Assembly: GCA_017983495.1 (NCBI GenBank) | Contig: JAGOBH010000001.1 | Span: 558,001 to 622,000 of the forward strand | From: Pyrinomonadaceae bacterium | GTDB taxonomy: Bacteria; Acidobacteriota; Blastocatellia; Pyrinomonadales; Pyrinomonadaceae | Reading direction: 5' to 3' | DNA: 64,000 bases | Shown: piece after piece, positions 19,031 to 27,317 of the stretch | How the letters are laid out: every line of letters begins with the position of its first letter | How positions within the stretch are numbered: the first letter of the stretch is position 1 | The notes under the pieces: generated by a model | Told to the model about the DNA's origin: nothing | Seen by the model: the letters and a program-made list of their open reading frames with translations, nothing else | The model's database searches: none | Made by a program: the position numbers and the translations under genes

Positions 19031-21496
19031 CTATTTGAGCTTTCGCGGGGCGAAGAGCTTATCGTCGATAGGGACGTTATGTTTTACGGATTTGAGCATG
19101 GTGACAATATTACCATTGCCCACATTATAACTAACGGTCTTGAATGGCAGCTTAATGCCATCGATTTCACGATAGTCATCGAATGTGAGAGTGTATGGCG
19201 TCTTTTGGGCACTTGTGCTTGAGGTGATGACGCCTTCGCGTTTGCGGAGCAGAAATGATCTTGCCGAGTAGTATTCGGTAAAATTCGAACCATTGATCGG
19301 CGTAAATTCCACAACGAAGCATTCCTCTTCTCCTACTTTTGCCATCCGAAGTATCTCTGCTTTTTTGACCAATTTTTTCCAGTCGAGCGTACCGTAAAAC
19401 TGGGAGCCAAGCTTGATGTCTTCGAGCCGTTTGCCGGTGTATTTATCGACCGGAGCAAATGTGTACGCTTCTTCGCCACGGGTGCCGTCAAAAAAATCCC
19501 AGCCCCTGGCGATGGTCTTGCCGAGAGCCGTCAAAGTAGTCTCAGTTGCCGTTCTGTCCGGGGCTTTGGCGTACGCCGTGCCATAAGCTTTGACGCCCTG
19601 ATTTTCGAGATCGGTGTCGAACGTCGATACACGAGTCGATAGCTTGCGCCAGTTTGCTTCGCCTCCCGATGCGTCGATCGCCTTTTGCATCAGTTCGTCG
19701 ACGGTCAATAAAATTGCCGGTGCGGCCGATTGAGAACGCTTGAATTCAAATTCGCCCTCGGGCTGAGTGACGACGACGCTGATCACCTTGCCGCCATCAT
19801 CGCGTTTGGCTCGAAGCGAGTAAGTGTCAGGCAGTGGCGACATGGAATATGCGTCTTTCGACTTTTCGATCAGGGCATATGGCTGCTGGCCGGGAACGTT
19901 GAAGGTGACCTTACCGTCAGTTTCCTTGACCTCGATAATCGCATCGGTGCTACCGGGCGGAGTGTAGCGGCCGATCAGCTCTTTTGGCCCGTTCCCCGTC
20001 GCGATTGTTCCGGCGGGCTGGCTTTGAGGCTCGATTTTGGCGAGCGTGCCGTCCGCGTTTATCCGCGGCAGAGTGTAATTACCCTGCGGCTGTTGCAGAT
20101 AGAGCGATGTCGCGTCTCCCTGTTCGGGCGAAAATTTGACCGCAAATCCGTCTGGTGCTCCGACCATCTTGAACTGCCGCGGCCCGGTGCGTTCAAGCGT
20201 GTATTCCGGTTGTCCCGGCACGACCATGACGAGATTTTCGCCGACGATCTTGACCTCAAAATCCATCTTGGCAGCCTCGAGACGATACTTTCCGGTCATG
20301 AACTGCATCGTTTTGACCGGCAGCTTGACGGCCTCGGACGATTTCGGCAGATCGATCAGATTTGACCAGACGGTCTGCATCAGCTCATTGCCGAGGCTCG
20401 AACCCGAGACGTTGGTAAGCATGACGAAGCCGATTTTTTTCTCCGGGATCATCGCGACCATCGAGTTAAATCCGTCGATGTTGCCGCCGTGCTGCACGAC
20501 CTTGAGACCGTTCCAGTCCTGCAGAAACCAACCGAATCCATAAGATGTCGTGCCGGCGACCTTCATTTGTGGCTTGAGCCATTCTTCGAAGCCTCTCTCA
20601 GAAACTAGCCGCTTGCCATTTACTGTTCCTCCATTCAAGACAAACCGCAGCCACTCGGCCATATCGCGGGCAGACGAGTTGATCGAACCTGCCGGAGCGA
20701 CCTCATCGATCTCGCGGAATGGGCGCTTTTCAGTGACCTTGGTGTCGAAATTGTAGTCGTAGCCAAAGGAATAGTCCTTGACCTTTTGCATCTGCTTCAT
20801 CGACATCGTGCTATTGGTCATACCGAGAGGCTTAAAGATACGTTCCGGAACGAATTTTTCCCATGGCGTTTTCTGTGCCTGAGCGACGATCTCCCCCGCG
20901 GCTGCGTACATGATGTTCTGATACTGAAACTTTTCGCGGAGTTTTCCCGTCGGTTTTGCCTGAGCGGCTACTTGAATGAGTTCGGCACGATTAAGCTTAC
21001 CGGTGATCATGGCAAGGTCGGTACGGTTAAGGCCCGACGAATGCGACAGCAGATCGCGGATGAGGATATTTTTATCGGCATCAGGATCAAACATCTTGAA
21101 ATACGGCAATACCTTTTTTGGCGAATCTTCGAGCGAGAGCTTACCCTCATCCATCGACATCAGCACCGACAATGCAGTGAACGCTTTGGTCGCCGAACCG
21201 ATCGCAAACTGTGTGTCGGGCGTTACCGCGACCTTGTTCTCGTAATCCTTGTAGCCGAGGCCTTTCATGTAGATGACGCGGTCATCTTTGACGATGACCA
21301 GCGACATGCCGGGAATGCCGAGTTCCTTGCGGCGAGCTTCGGTCTTGTCCTCGATCGCCTGAAGCTGTTTCAAATAGTCGGTGGTTGCGGCGGCAGTCGC
21401 TGTCGTCTGCGCATAACCGATCTGCGGCAAGGACAGGGTGAAAATTGAAAAGATAAGTAAGAATGACGCGAATGATCTGGAAAGAGTGGTTCTCAT
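19031..21496 (-). CDS. Secreted beta-lactamase-family serine hydrolase with C-terminal LolA-like domain
   Basis: 821 residues. A Sec signal ends near GYAQ (residue 30). Residues 45-390 form the class C beta-lactamase/DD-peptidase-like domain with SATK (Ser101, Lys104), YQN (193-195) and HGG near residue 335. Residues 395-600 hold two beta-rich DUF3471-like segments, each introduced by a similar phrase (TGKYRLEAAKMDFEV and IGRYTPPGSTDAIIEV). From VDELMQKAIDASGGEANWRKL (about 605) to the end, the sequence resembles outer-membrane lipoprotein-sorting folds common in Acidobacteriota. Probable periplasmic esterase or peptidase; lactam hydrolysis is not implied. Confidence 0.9.
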   Translation of the reverse strand: MRTTLSRSFASFLLIFSIFTLSLPQIGYAQTTATAAATTDYLKQLQAIEDKTEARRKELGIPGMSLVIVKDDRVIYMKGLGYKDYENKVAVTPDTQFAIGSATKAFTALSVLMSMDEGKLSLEDSPKKVLPYFKMFDPDADKNILIRDLLSHSSGLNRTDLAMITGKLNRAELIQVAAQAKPTGKLREKFQYQNIMYAAAGEIVAQAQKTPWEKFVPERIFKPLGMTNSTMSMKQMQKVKDYSFGYDYNFDTKVTEKRPFREIDEVAPAGSINSSARDMAEWLRFVLNGGTVNGKRLVSERGFEEWLKPQMKVAGTTSYGFGWFLQDWNGLKVVQHGGNIDGFNSMVAMIPEKKIGFVMLTNVSGSSLGNELMQTVWSNLIDLPKSSEAVKLPVKTMQFMTGKYRLEAAKMDFEVKIVGENLVMVVPGQPEYTLERTGPRQFKMVGAPDGFAVKFSPEQGDATSLYLQQPQGNYTLPRINADGTLAKIEPQSQPAGTIATGNGPKELIGRYTPPGSTDAIIEVKETDGKVTFNVPGQQPYALIEKSKDAYSMSPLPDTYSLRAKRDDGGKVISVVVTQPEGEFEFKRSQSAAPAILLTVDELMQKAIDASGGEANWRKLSTRVSTFDTDLENQGVKAYGTAYAKAPDRTATETTLTALGKTIARGWDFFDGTRGEEAYTFAPVDKYTGKRLEDIKLGSQFYGTLDWKKLVKKAEILRMAKVGEEECFVVEFTPINGSNFTEYYSARSFLLRKREGVITSSTSAQKTPYTLTFDDYREIDGIKLPFKTVSYNVGNGNIVTMLKSVKHNVPIDDKLFAPRKLK

Positions 21497-21516
21497 AAGA
21501 TTATTTGAAATTGATA

Positions 21517-23088
21517 CTAAGTTTCAATACGCAGATCTCGGGCTGAAAGTTCGGCGACTTGGACACCCAGACCCATTAACAAAAAGAACACCATAGCGAC
21601 CTCGGCGTCACCGAGATTCCAGTGGACCACTCCGCTCGATACAAATCCGACCATGCCGCCGAGGCAGCCGGTTAATATACCGAAAGTTCGCCAGTCACCC
21701 GAGGCATTTCGCCTGATACTGCGCCACATCGAACGTGCGTAAATGGCGAGGATGGCAATCCAGAGCAGCAGAGCGGGGAATCCGCGTTCGACCAGAAGCT
21801 GCATTGGCGTCGAGTGAAAATGGCCCATCGCGAGAAATCCGTTTTTGTACATTCCCCACTCACGCCAATGGGTCTGAACCGAGTCCATCCCAACGCCAAA
21901 GACGGCGTGCCGCGGACTCTCGGACCAAATGCGTGCACCGTCACGCCACATCGTCAGGCGATATTGGGTCGATTCGTCTTTCGAATCAAAAAAGCCGACC
22001 TGCCGCGATTGCTGGAGTGCAAAAAGACCGATAACTACTACAGGAATCGCGATGGCAGCCGCGGCGATAAGGTGTTTGCGGCTGGCACCGACCGCGATGA
22101 TGATGAAAGCCGATATCACAAACGACAGTTGCGATGCACGCGTCACGGTCATGAACATCGCCAGCGACATGCCCGCAAACGCGATAACGAGAAAAGGCGT
22201 CGAGGTGAATATTCGCGAGAATGCTGCTGCAATTCCGGTTGGTCTAACGTCTTGATCAGATTGTTTTCCGCGCTTGCGAAGAGCCGCCAGCAACAGCCCG
22301 AAGACGAGCGACATCAACAGCTGCAGCATTTCGGCGTATGTCGTGTAATGATTGTAAAAGCCCATCATTCGCCAATAGTGGCTCGGGCCGGAACGCTCGA
22401 TGCCGAGCCGAGCATCGGCGGTTTCGCCCGTCAAAAGATCGCTAGAACTGATCTCGGATGTGCTGTACCAATCGGAGCGATGAAATGAAACGCGGACGGT
22501 GCCGGCACTCTCAATAGCAGCTACCAATTCGGCGGAACTGTTGATCCTGACTTTGCCGACCCTTAATATCGTGTCGCCGTCGGCCAACGCAGCTTTCGCA
22601 AGCGGGCTGTCCGATTTGAGCCCGTGGATTTCGACACCGCGGCCGACGATACGCTGGATCGGGGTCATGATAACGTTGACCATGCACGACACGATCATCG
22701 CAAACGCCAGAAAATAGGCCGTTCGGCGAGTGCGGACAACGCCGAGGACAAAAATGCAGATCAAAAAGAGACCCGGTCCGCGAAGCCGGTCGAGCGAGAC
22801 GGAGGGCTCGTACGACATAAGAGCACTGACGACCGACCAGCCGAAAAATGCCCACAGTGCAATGTGCAGCGGTCGATAGATCTGAAAAGGACGCGGCTTG
22901 AAAAAGCGGCGGACAACCATTGCTAACATGCCGCAGCCCCACGCGATCTGCGTTGCAGCGATCGAATGCGGGGCCGAGATAAATGTCAGCGCAAGAAAAG
23001 CGAACGCTACGCGGTCGAGAAACCGGGTGACCGTACTTTCGTCGCCGATACCGGCCAGACCGTCGAAATATTCGAAAAATCGCGTCAT
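21517..23088 (-). CDS. O-antigen ligase-family membrane protein with inserted PDZ-like domain
   Basis: 523 residues with about 11 membrane helices. The C-terminal half has the Wzy/WaaL ligase region: a large periplasmic loop with RLTMWRDGARIWSESPRHAVFGVGMD and HFHSTPMQLLVERGF, including the Arg and His expected for lipid-linked sugar transfer. Unusually, residues about 148-205 in an earlier loop (RGVEIHGLKSDSPLAKAALA, DGDTILRVGKVRINSSAELV) read like a PDZ domain. The protein probably joins or polymerises lipid-linked glycans at the outer face of the inner membrane. It stands 20 bases upstream of the serine hydrolase gene on the same strand, so the two may be co-transcribed. Confidence 0.85.
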   Translation of the reverse strand: MTRFFEYFDGLAGIGDESTVTRFLDRVAFAFLALTFISAPHSIAATQIAWGCGMLAMVVRRFFKPRPFQIYRPLHIALWAFFGWSVVSALMSYEPSVSLDRLRGPGLFLICIFVLGVVRTRRTAYFLAFAMIVSCMVNVIMTPIQRIVGRGVEIHGLKSDSPLAKAALADGDTILRVGKVRINSSAELVAAIESAGTVRVSFHRSDWYSTSEISSSDLLTGETADARLGIERSGPSHYWRMMGFYNHYTTYAEMLQLLMSLVFGLLLAALRKRGKQSDQDVRPTGIAAAFSRIFTSTPFLVIAFAGMSLAMFMTVTRASQLSFVISAFIIIAVGASRKHLIAAAAIAIPVVVIGLFALQQSRQVGFFDSKDESTQYRLTMWRDGARIWSESPRHAVFGVGMDSVQTHWREWGMYKNGFLAMGHFHSTPMQLLVERGFPALLLWIAILAIYARSMWRSIRRNASGDWRTFGILTGCLGGMVGFVSSGVVHWNLGDAEVAMVFFLLMGLGVQVAELSARDLRIET

Positions 23089-23117
23089 AAATGCGAGTAT
23101 TGTATCAGTAAAAATTT

Positions 23118-23798
23118 ATGGCCGACGAACACCTGCAGACCGATCTGGCAATGAAAGCCGAGATCAGCCTATATTACGATCTTTTTATCCCTGGCGAGAA
23201 TGCCGGACCGGCACCGATGCTGATAGCGGTCCACGGCTACGGAGCGCACAAGCGATATATGATGCGCGAAGCACGACTCGTGGCTCCGAAGGACTTTGTA
23301 ATTGCGTCGATCCAGGCACCGCATCCTCACTATCGCAGGACAGACGATGGATACCGCATCGGGTTCGGTTGGCTCTCAGACCACAAACCAGAGGAGCACG
23401 TGCGGATGCATCACAAATTCGTGCTCGACATCATCGACAAACTGGATACAGACGGCCTGATCGACACGAACCGCATCTTCATTTACGGATTTTCGCAGGC
23501 GTGTGCTCTCAATTTCAGATTTGCCCTTACGAATCCGGATGTATTGGCGGGTATCATCGGAGCCTGCGGCGGTATTCCCGGCGACCTCGACACCAACCCG
23601 GCTTATTCAGCAACGGATGCGGCGACATTCTATCTATACGGTGACGACGACGAATTTTACACGCAGGAGCAGTTCGCGGGATTCAATCGCAAACTCGCCG
23701 ATCTATTGCCCGATTATCGTTCGAAACACTATGCTGCGAAACACGAGATAACTGAGGATATGCGCCACGACATCAGGGCATTTTTGGCAGAGAGATAG
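23118..23798 (+). CDS. Alpha/beta hydrolase (phospholipase/carboxylesterase type)
   Basis: 226 residues, no signal peptide. The nucleophile elbow GFSQA places Ser126; HGYGAHKR near residue 39 is the oxyanion region; Asp near YGDDDEFY (about 176) and His in RHDIRAFL near the end complete the triad. The order matches small cytosolic carboxylesterases of the YpfH/EstB group. It starts 29 bases from the divergent O-antigen ligase and ends 12 bases before cdaR on the opposite strand. Substrate unknown. Confidence 0.88.
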   Translation: MADEHLQTDLAMKAEISLYYDLFIPGENAGPAPMLIAVHGYGAHKRYMMREARLVAPKDFVIASIQAPHPHYRRTDDGYRIGFGWLSDHKPEEHVRMHHKFVLDIIDKLDTDGLIDTNRIFIYGFSQACALNFRFALTNPDVLAGIIGACGGIPGDLDTNPAYSATDAATFYLYGDDDEFYTQEQFAGFNRKLADLLPDYRSKHYAAKHEITEDMRHDIRAFLAER

Positions 23799-23810
23799 AT
23801 CCGGCGAGGG

Positions 23811-24743
23811 TCACTCTCGGACCGTGACTGACCTGATCTCGACCAGATCTTGAAAGTCAGCGGGCAAAATGGCTCGCGGAACGCTCTCACCATTTTCGCC
23901 TTTAGTTACCTCGACCTTAATGTCGGCGGGACGAATTTTGGCAAGTACAGTTTTCGGTGCATAGAGCGTAACGACAGCTTTTGTCCCCGCCGGGTCACCG
24001 GTTGCAGATACGCTGAATTTTTGCTCAACACGCTTTTCTCCGATCCGAAACGCTACATCGACGACTGTATTAAACACGGTCGTTTTTGGGTTTTGTATCC
24101 CAAGTGGAACCTGCCTGGCAGTAAAATCTTCGCTTTTGCCATCGACCGATATTTTGTCCGTCAGAACAAAATCCAGCGTTTTCATAAAGCTTGCCGGCCC
24201 GCGGACGCGGACCCGTTGAGGCAGAACAGTTTCACTATAGATCTCAAACCCATTGGCCGGTTTTCCATCGATATCGGCCTTAACGGCTAGTTCGAGTTCC
24301 TGAACTGCTTCGAGCCTGACGGCAATGCGACTTGGCTGTATCTCGTCCAACTTAACACCGAGCGGCAGATCGACCGAGACGTTCTCCGGTGTCAATGAAA
24401 TAACGCGATCGCCCGGTTGGACCGATGTCAGATCGAGAGCGGCGATCAGGCCCGTGCTAGTTAACGACTTGAGCTTGCGTTCGTCGCCGCTGACGACAAT
24501 ATCGACCTCGGTGATCGCGTTATTGGTGATCTCGGTATTGTTGGCGACGTTTGGGGCGAGCTGAGCGGTAAGACGTTTCGTCGCCGGCGTACTTAGGCCG
24601 GTGACGCCGAACCAAAGCCCAAGCGTGATGACCAGCGCCGTTAACTTCAGCGGCCAATCCTCAAAAAACACCTTTCGAATGATATGTCTGAGGTGGAATC
24701 GCCGCGGCTCCGAAGGCATAAATTTGTCGCTGGTAGAAAGCAT
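23811..24743 (-). CDS. cdaR: YbbR-domain protein, CdaA regulator CdaR
   Basis: About 310 residues; ATG 24743 is chosen over a TTG nine bases upstream. One membrane helix (LKLTALVITLGLWFGVTGL, near residue 32) is followed by YbbR repeats outside the membrane, each with the strand pattern seen in VDLPLGVKLDEIQPSRIAVRL. CdaR proteins bind and modulate the membrane diadenylate cyclase CdaA in Firmicutes. The gene lies directly after cdaA. A partner role is inferred from this conserved order. Confidence 0.88.
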   Translation of the reverse strand: MLSTSDKFMPSEPRRFHLRHIIRKVFFEDWPLKLTALVITLGLWFGVTGLSTPATKRLTAQLAPNVANNTEITNNAITEVDIVVSGDERKLKSLTSTGLIAALDLTSVQPGDRVISLTPENVSVDLPLGVKLDEIQPSRIAVRLEAVQELELAVKADIDGKPANGFEIYSETVLPQRVRVRGPASFMKTLDFVLTDKISVDGKSEDFTARQVPLGIQNPKTTVFNTVVDVAFRIGEKRVEQKFSVSATGDPAGTKAVVTLYAPKTVLAKIRPADIKVEVTKGENGESVPRAILPADFQDLVEIRSVTVRE

Positions 24744-24762
24744 CGAAAACAAAAGTTGAATT

Positions 24763-25602
24763 TCAGGTCAATGTGATCTCAGTTTCGGATTCCTTAATGG
24801 CCTTTGCCGCGTCACGCCGTTTATCGACCAAAGGTATGTCCATCGCATCGAGCAAAAGTTTGCGTAGCATTGTCGGGTCGAGATTACGACGAACATTTCC
24901 CGCCTCGACATATGTGATCAGGCCGGTTTCCTCCGACACGACCAATGAAATTGCGTCCGATCCCTCGGTAATGCCGATCGCCGCGCGATGTCGAGTTCCG
25001 AGTTCGCGAGAGATCTCAGGATTTTTCGTGAGCGGCAAAAATACAGAAGCCGCTGCCAGACGTTCATTTTGAATAATCACCGCACCGTCGTGGAGAGGCG
25101 TCGCCGGATTAAAGATCGTGACAAGCAGATCATAACTGAGGCGGGCGTCGAGCTGGACGCCCGCGTCGATAAAGTTTCGGAGGCCGATGTTACGCTCGAT
25201 GACGATCAGGGCACCCGTCTTTTCGGATGCGAGCGTCGTTACCGCCAGCACGATCTCATCATAAACGCTGCCGCCAAACTGGCTGCGTTGACGCTTGAGC
25301 ACTGGAAAGCGGATCCTGTTTGCAAAATAGATTAGTGCCTGGCGAATCTCGGACTGGAAAAGGACAATGATCGCAATACCGATGTAGACTACCGCGTAGC
25401 GTAGTACGAATTCGAGTGTTGAAAGACCCTGAGCGATCGCAAGCCAGTAGAGCAGCCCGAGCAGCACCATTCCGACCACCGTCGGCACCGCTCGCGTTCC
25501 GCGAAGCAGCTTTAAGACCACATAAACAATGACAAAGACCAGCGCGATGTCAAGAACATTTCGCAGGCTGCTTATCGCCGGTATGTAATCACCTAGCTGC
25601 AT
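24763..25602 (-). CDS. cdaA: Diadenylate cyclase CdaA
   Basis: 279 residues. Three N-terminal membrane helices (residues about 12-95) lead to a DisA_N cyclase domain. The active-site motifs are PLHDGAVII (DGA at 172-174) and TRHRAAIGI (RHR at 204-206), both intact. It makes cyclic di-AMP from two ATP; the nucleotide controls potassium and osmolyte transport and cell-wall homeostasis. It forms an operon with cdaR. No riboswitch or c-di-AMP hydrolase is seen nearby. Confidence 0.95.
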   Translation of the reverse strand: MQLGDYIPAISSLRNVLDIALVFVIVYVVLKLLRGTRAVPTVVGMVLLGLLYWLAIAQGLSTLEFVLRYAVVYIGIAIIVLFQSEIRQALIYFANRIRFPVLKRQRSQFGGSVYDEIVLAVTTLASEKTGALIVIERNIGLRNFIDAGVQLDARLSYDLLVTIFNPATPLHDGAVIIQNERLAAASVFLPLTKNPEISRELGTRHRAAIGITEGSDAISLVVSEETGLITYVEAGNVRRNLDPTMLRKLLLDAMDIPLVDKRRDAAKAIKESETEITLT

Positions 25603-25745
25603 TAAATTAACCGAACGCCGAATAGAATATCATAGAAATCTAACGCTCGATTGGCGAATTTAGAGTGCCTTGAAATATGTCATTTCAGCAAGAGGGGAGC
25701 CCAGGCAGGCTGTCAACAAAAAGCGTGAATGCACCAATAGAAATA

Positions 25746-25775
25746 GAGGCTGTCCGCTCGTGAACGGACAGCCTC
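25746..25775 (-). terminator. Terminator of the subtilase gene
   Basis: GAGGCTGTCCG and CGGACAGCCTC form a perfect 11-bp stem around an 8-base loop. On the minus strand it is followed by TATTTCTATT. It is 67 bases past the subtilase stop. Confidence 0.75.
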
Positions 25776-25842
25776 ATTTCTGGCTCGAGGTTACTCATTC
25801 GATTGACGACTATCTCTTGAGTGGTGCCGAGCCGAAGGCATC

Positions 25843-27225
25843 TTATTTGTTAGCCGGAACCGTGCAAACAGGTGCGGTTGCGACCGAGCTCAGGGCGTCG
25901 ACGCGGTTAAGGCGAACATCGCCCCATTGGACAGTGTTGTCCCAGCGGAGTTTTACTGCGGTTTCCTTTATATGACCAAGGATGTTGTGCGGAGTTAGAC
26001 ACGCGGCAGTATAGCGTGCACGGACAAGAGCGGTGATGCCGGCGACGATCGGGGCTGCCATTGACGTACCCGACCACATACCATAGCGTCCTCCCGGGAG
26101 AGCACTGATGATCTCTTCGCCTGGTGCTCCGACGTCGACCCATGACCGTCCGTACGATGTGAATAATGCCATCTCGTCGTATCGCGTAGTCGCCGAGACG
26201 GACAGCATGCCGTCACGCTGCTCCGCCGCGGGGAATACTTCGACGGCGTTTGCTCCGTTGCCAGACGACACAGCAACCGCAAGGCGGCGTGTGGCTATCT
26301 CAGGAAACGTCGTGCCGGTCGGTGTGGTCCCGAGATCAAGACAATCCAGCAGATCGTGCAGGACACGGACGTCCTCGGGATAGCCGAGACTCAAATTTGC
26401 CACGTCGGCGCCGTGATTAGCTGCCCAGATCAATGCTGCGGTGATCCGCCACAGCTCACCCTCGCCATTTTGATCAAGTATCCTAAGCGGCATGATCTTA
26501 ACGTCCGGAGCCGTTAGTGCTACGATGCCTGCTACGTGCGTGCCATGTCCGTATGACGGATCTATACGCAACGTTCCGACTTCGCTCGGGTCATTGTCGC
26601 CCTGGACGAAATCCCAACGGTCGGCGGGATCGACGAGCCTTTGAGCAAACGCCGGATGAGTAAGGTCAATGCCAGTGTCGAGCACGGCGACCACGATCGG
26701 TGCGCCCGTGTCCTGCCCGTTAACGACACGGCGTCCGCGCGTTCCGGCTGTCGCAAAGGCCTGATCGAGCCTTATCACGTCCGGAAACCACTGGCTACCG
26801 TATCCCTTGGCACTACCGCCGACCGCCCACGAGCGTCCCACCGCCCACGAACGCCCTTGCGTCCATGCGAGTCCCGGCCGCTCGACCTGCGACAGCTTGC
26901 GATTGACCTCGGCGAATATAATTCGCGCGTCCCCGGGGGTCGTCATCGCCGTGACTATTTGCGTTGGCGTTTGGCCGTTTGTAATTTGAAGAAGATAGAT
27001 CGGCGGAGCGGCCACCTGGCTGAGCGGCGTTGGATTAAGACCGTATTGGGCCGCAACAGCCGGAAGATCGGAAGCGGTCGTGAGTTGCACTATGACCTGA
27101 TCAGTGACGCAATTGCATGACGTCCCTTCGACCGCTGCCTGGCCCGATGCCGAAACGAACGAAAACACGAACGCCGCCAAAAACAGCATGACGACGAATC
27201 CGTTCTTACAAAAGTTACTACTCAT
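25843..27225 (-). CDS. Secreted subtilisin-like serine protease (S8)
   Basis: 460 residues from ATG 27225, with GAGG upstream; the longer reading overlaps the CHAT gene. A signal peptide ends near SASGQA (residue 30). Residues 35-120 resemble an inhibitor-I9-type propeptide (TDQVIVQLTTASDLPAVAAQ). A short tandem RSWAVG-RSWAVG lies at 125-136. Catalytic Asp183 is in VLDTGID, His227 in GHGTHVAG, oxyanion Asn323 in SSGNGANA, Ser388 in GTSMAAP, so the enzyme should be active. It follows the CHAT-TPR gene by 92 bases on the same strand. The pairing suggests it is part of the same response. Confidence 0.93.
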   Translation of the reverse strand: MSSNFCKNGFVVMLFLAAFVFSFVSASGQAAVEGTSCNCVTDQVIVQLTTASDLPAVAAQYGLNPTPLSQVAAPPIYLLQITNGQTPTQIVTAMTTPGDARIIFAEVNRKLSQVERPGLAWTQGRSWAVGRSWAVGGSAKGYGSQWFPDVIRLDQAFATAGTRGRRVVNGQDTGAPIVVAVLDTGIDLTHPAFAQRLVDPADRWDFVQGDNDPSEVGTLRIDPSYGHGTHVAGIVALTAPDVKIMPLRILDQNGEGELWRITAALIWAANHGADVANLSLGYPEDVRVLHDLLDCLDLGTTPTGTTFPEIATRRLAVAVSSGNGANAVEVFPAAEQRDGMLSVSATTRYDEMALFTSYGRSWVDVGAPGEEIISALPGGRYGMWSGTSMAAPIVAGITALVRARYTAACLTPHNILGHIKETAVKLRWDNTVQWGDVRLNRVDALSSVATAPVCTVPANK

Positions 27226-27317
27226 TACTGCCTCGCCTGAAGATCTCTGACGGGAAATGCCCGCCATGAACACAGTGCAACAGATAATAGCAAAAAGACA
27301 TCCCTGAGCAAAAAAAT

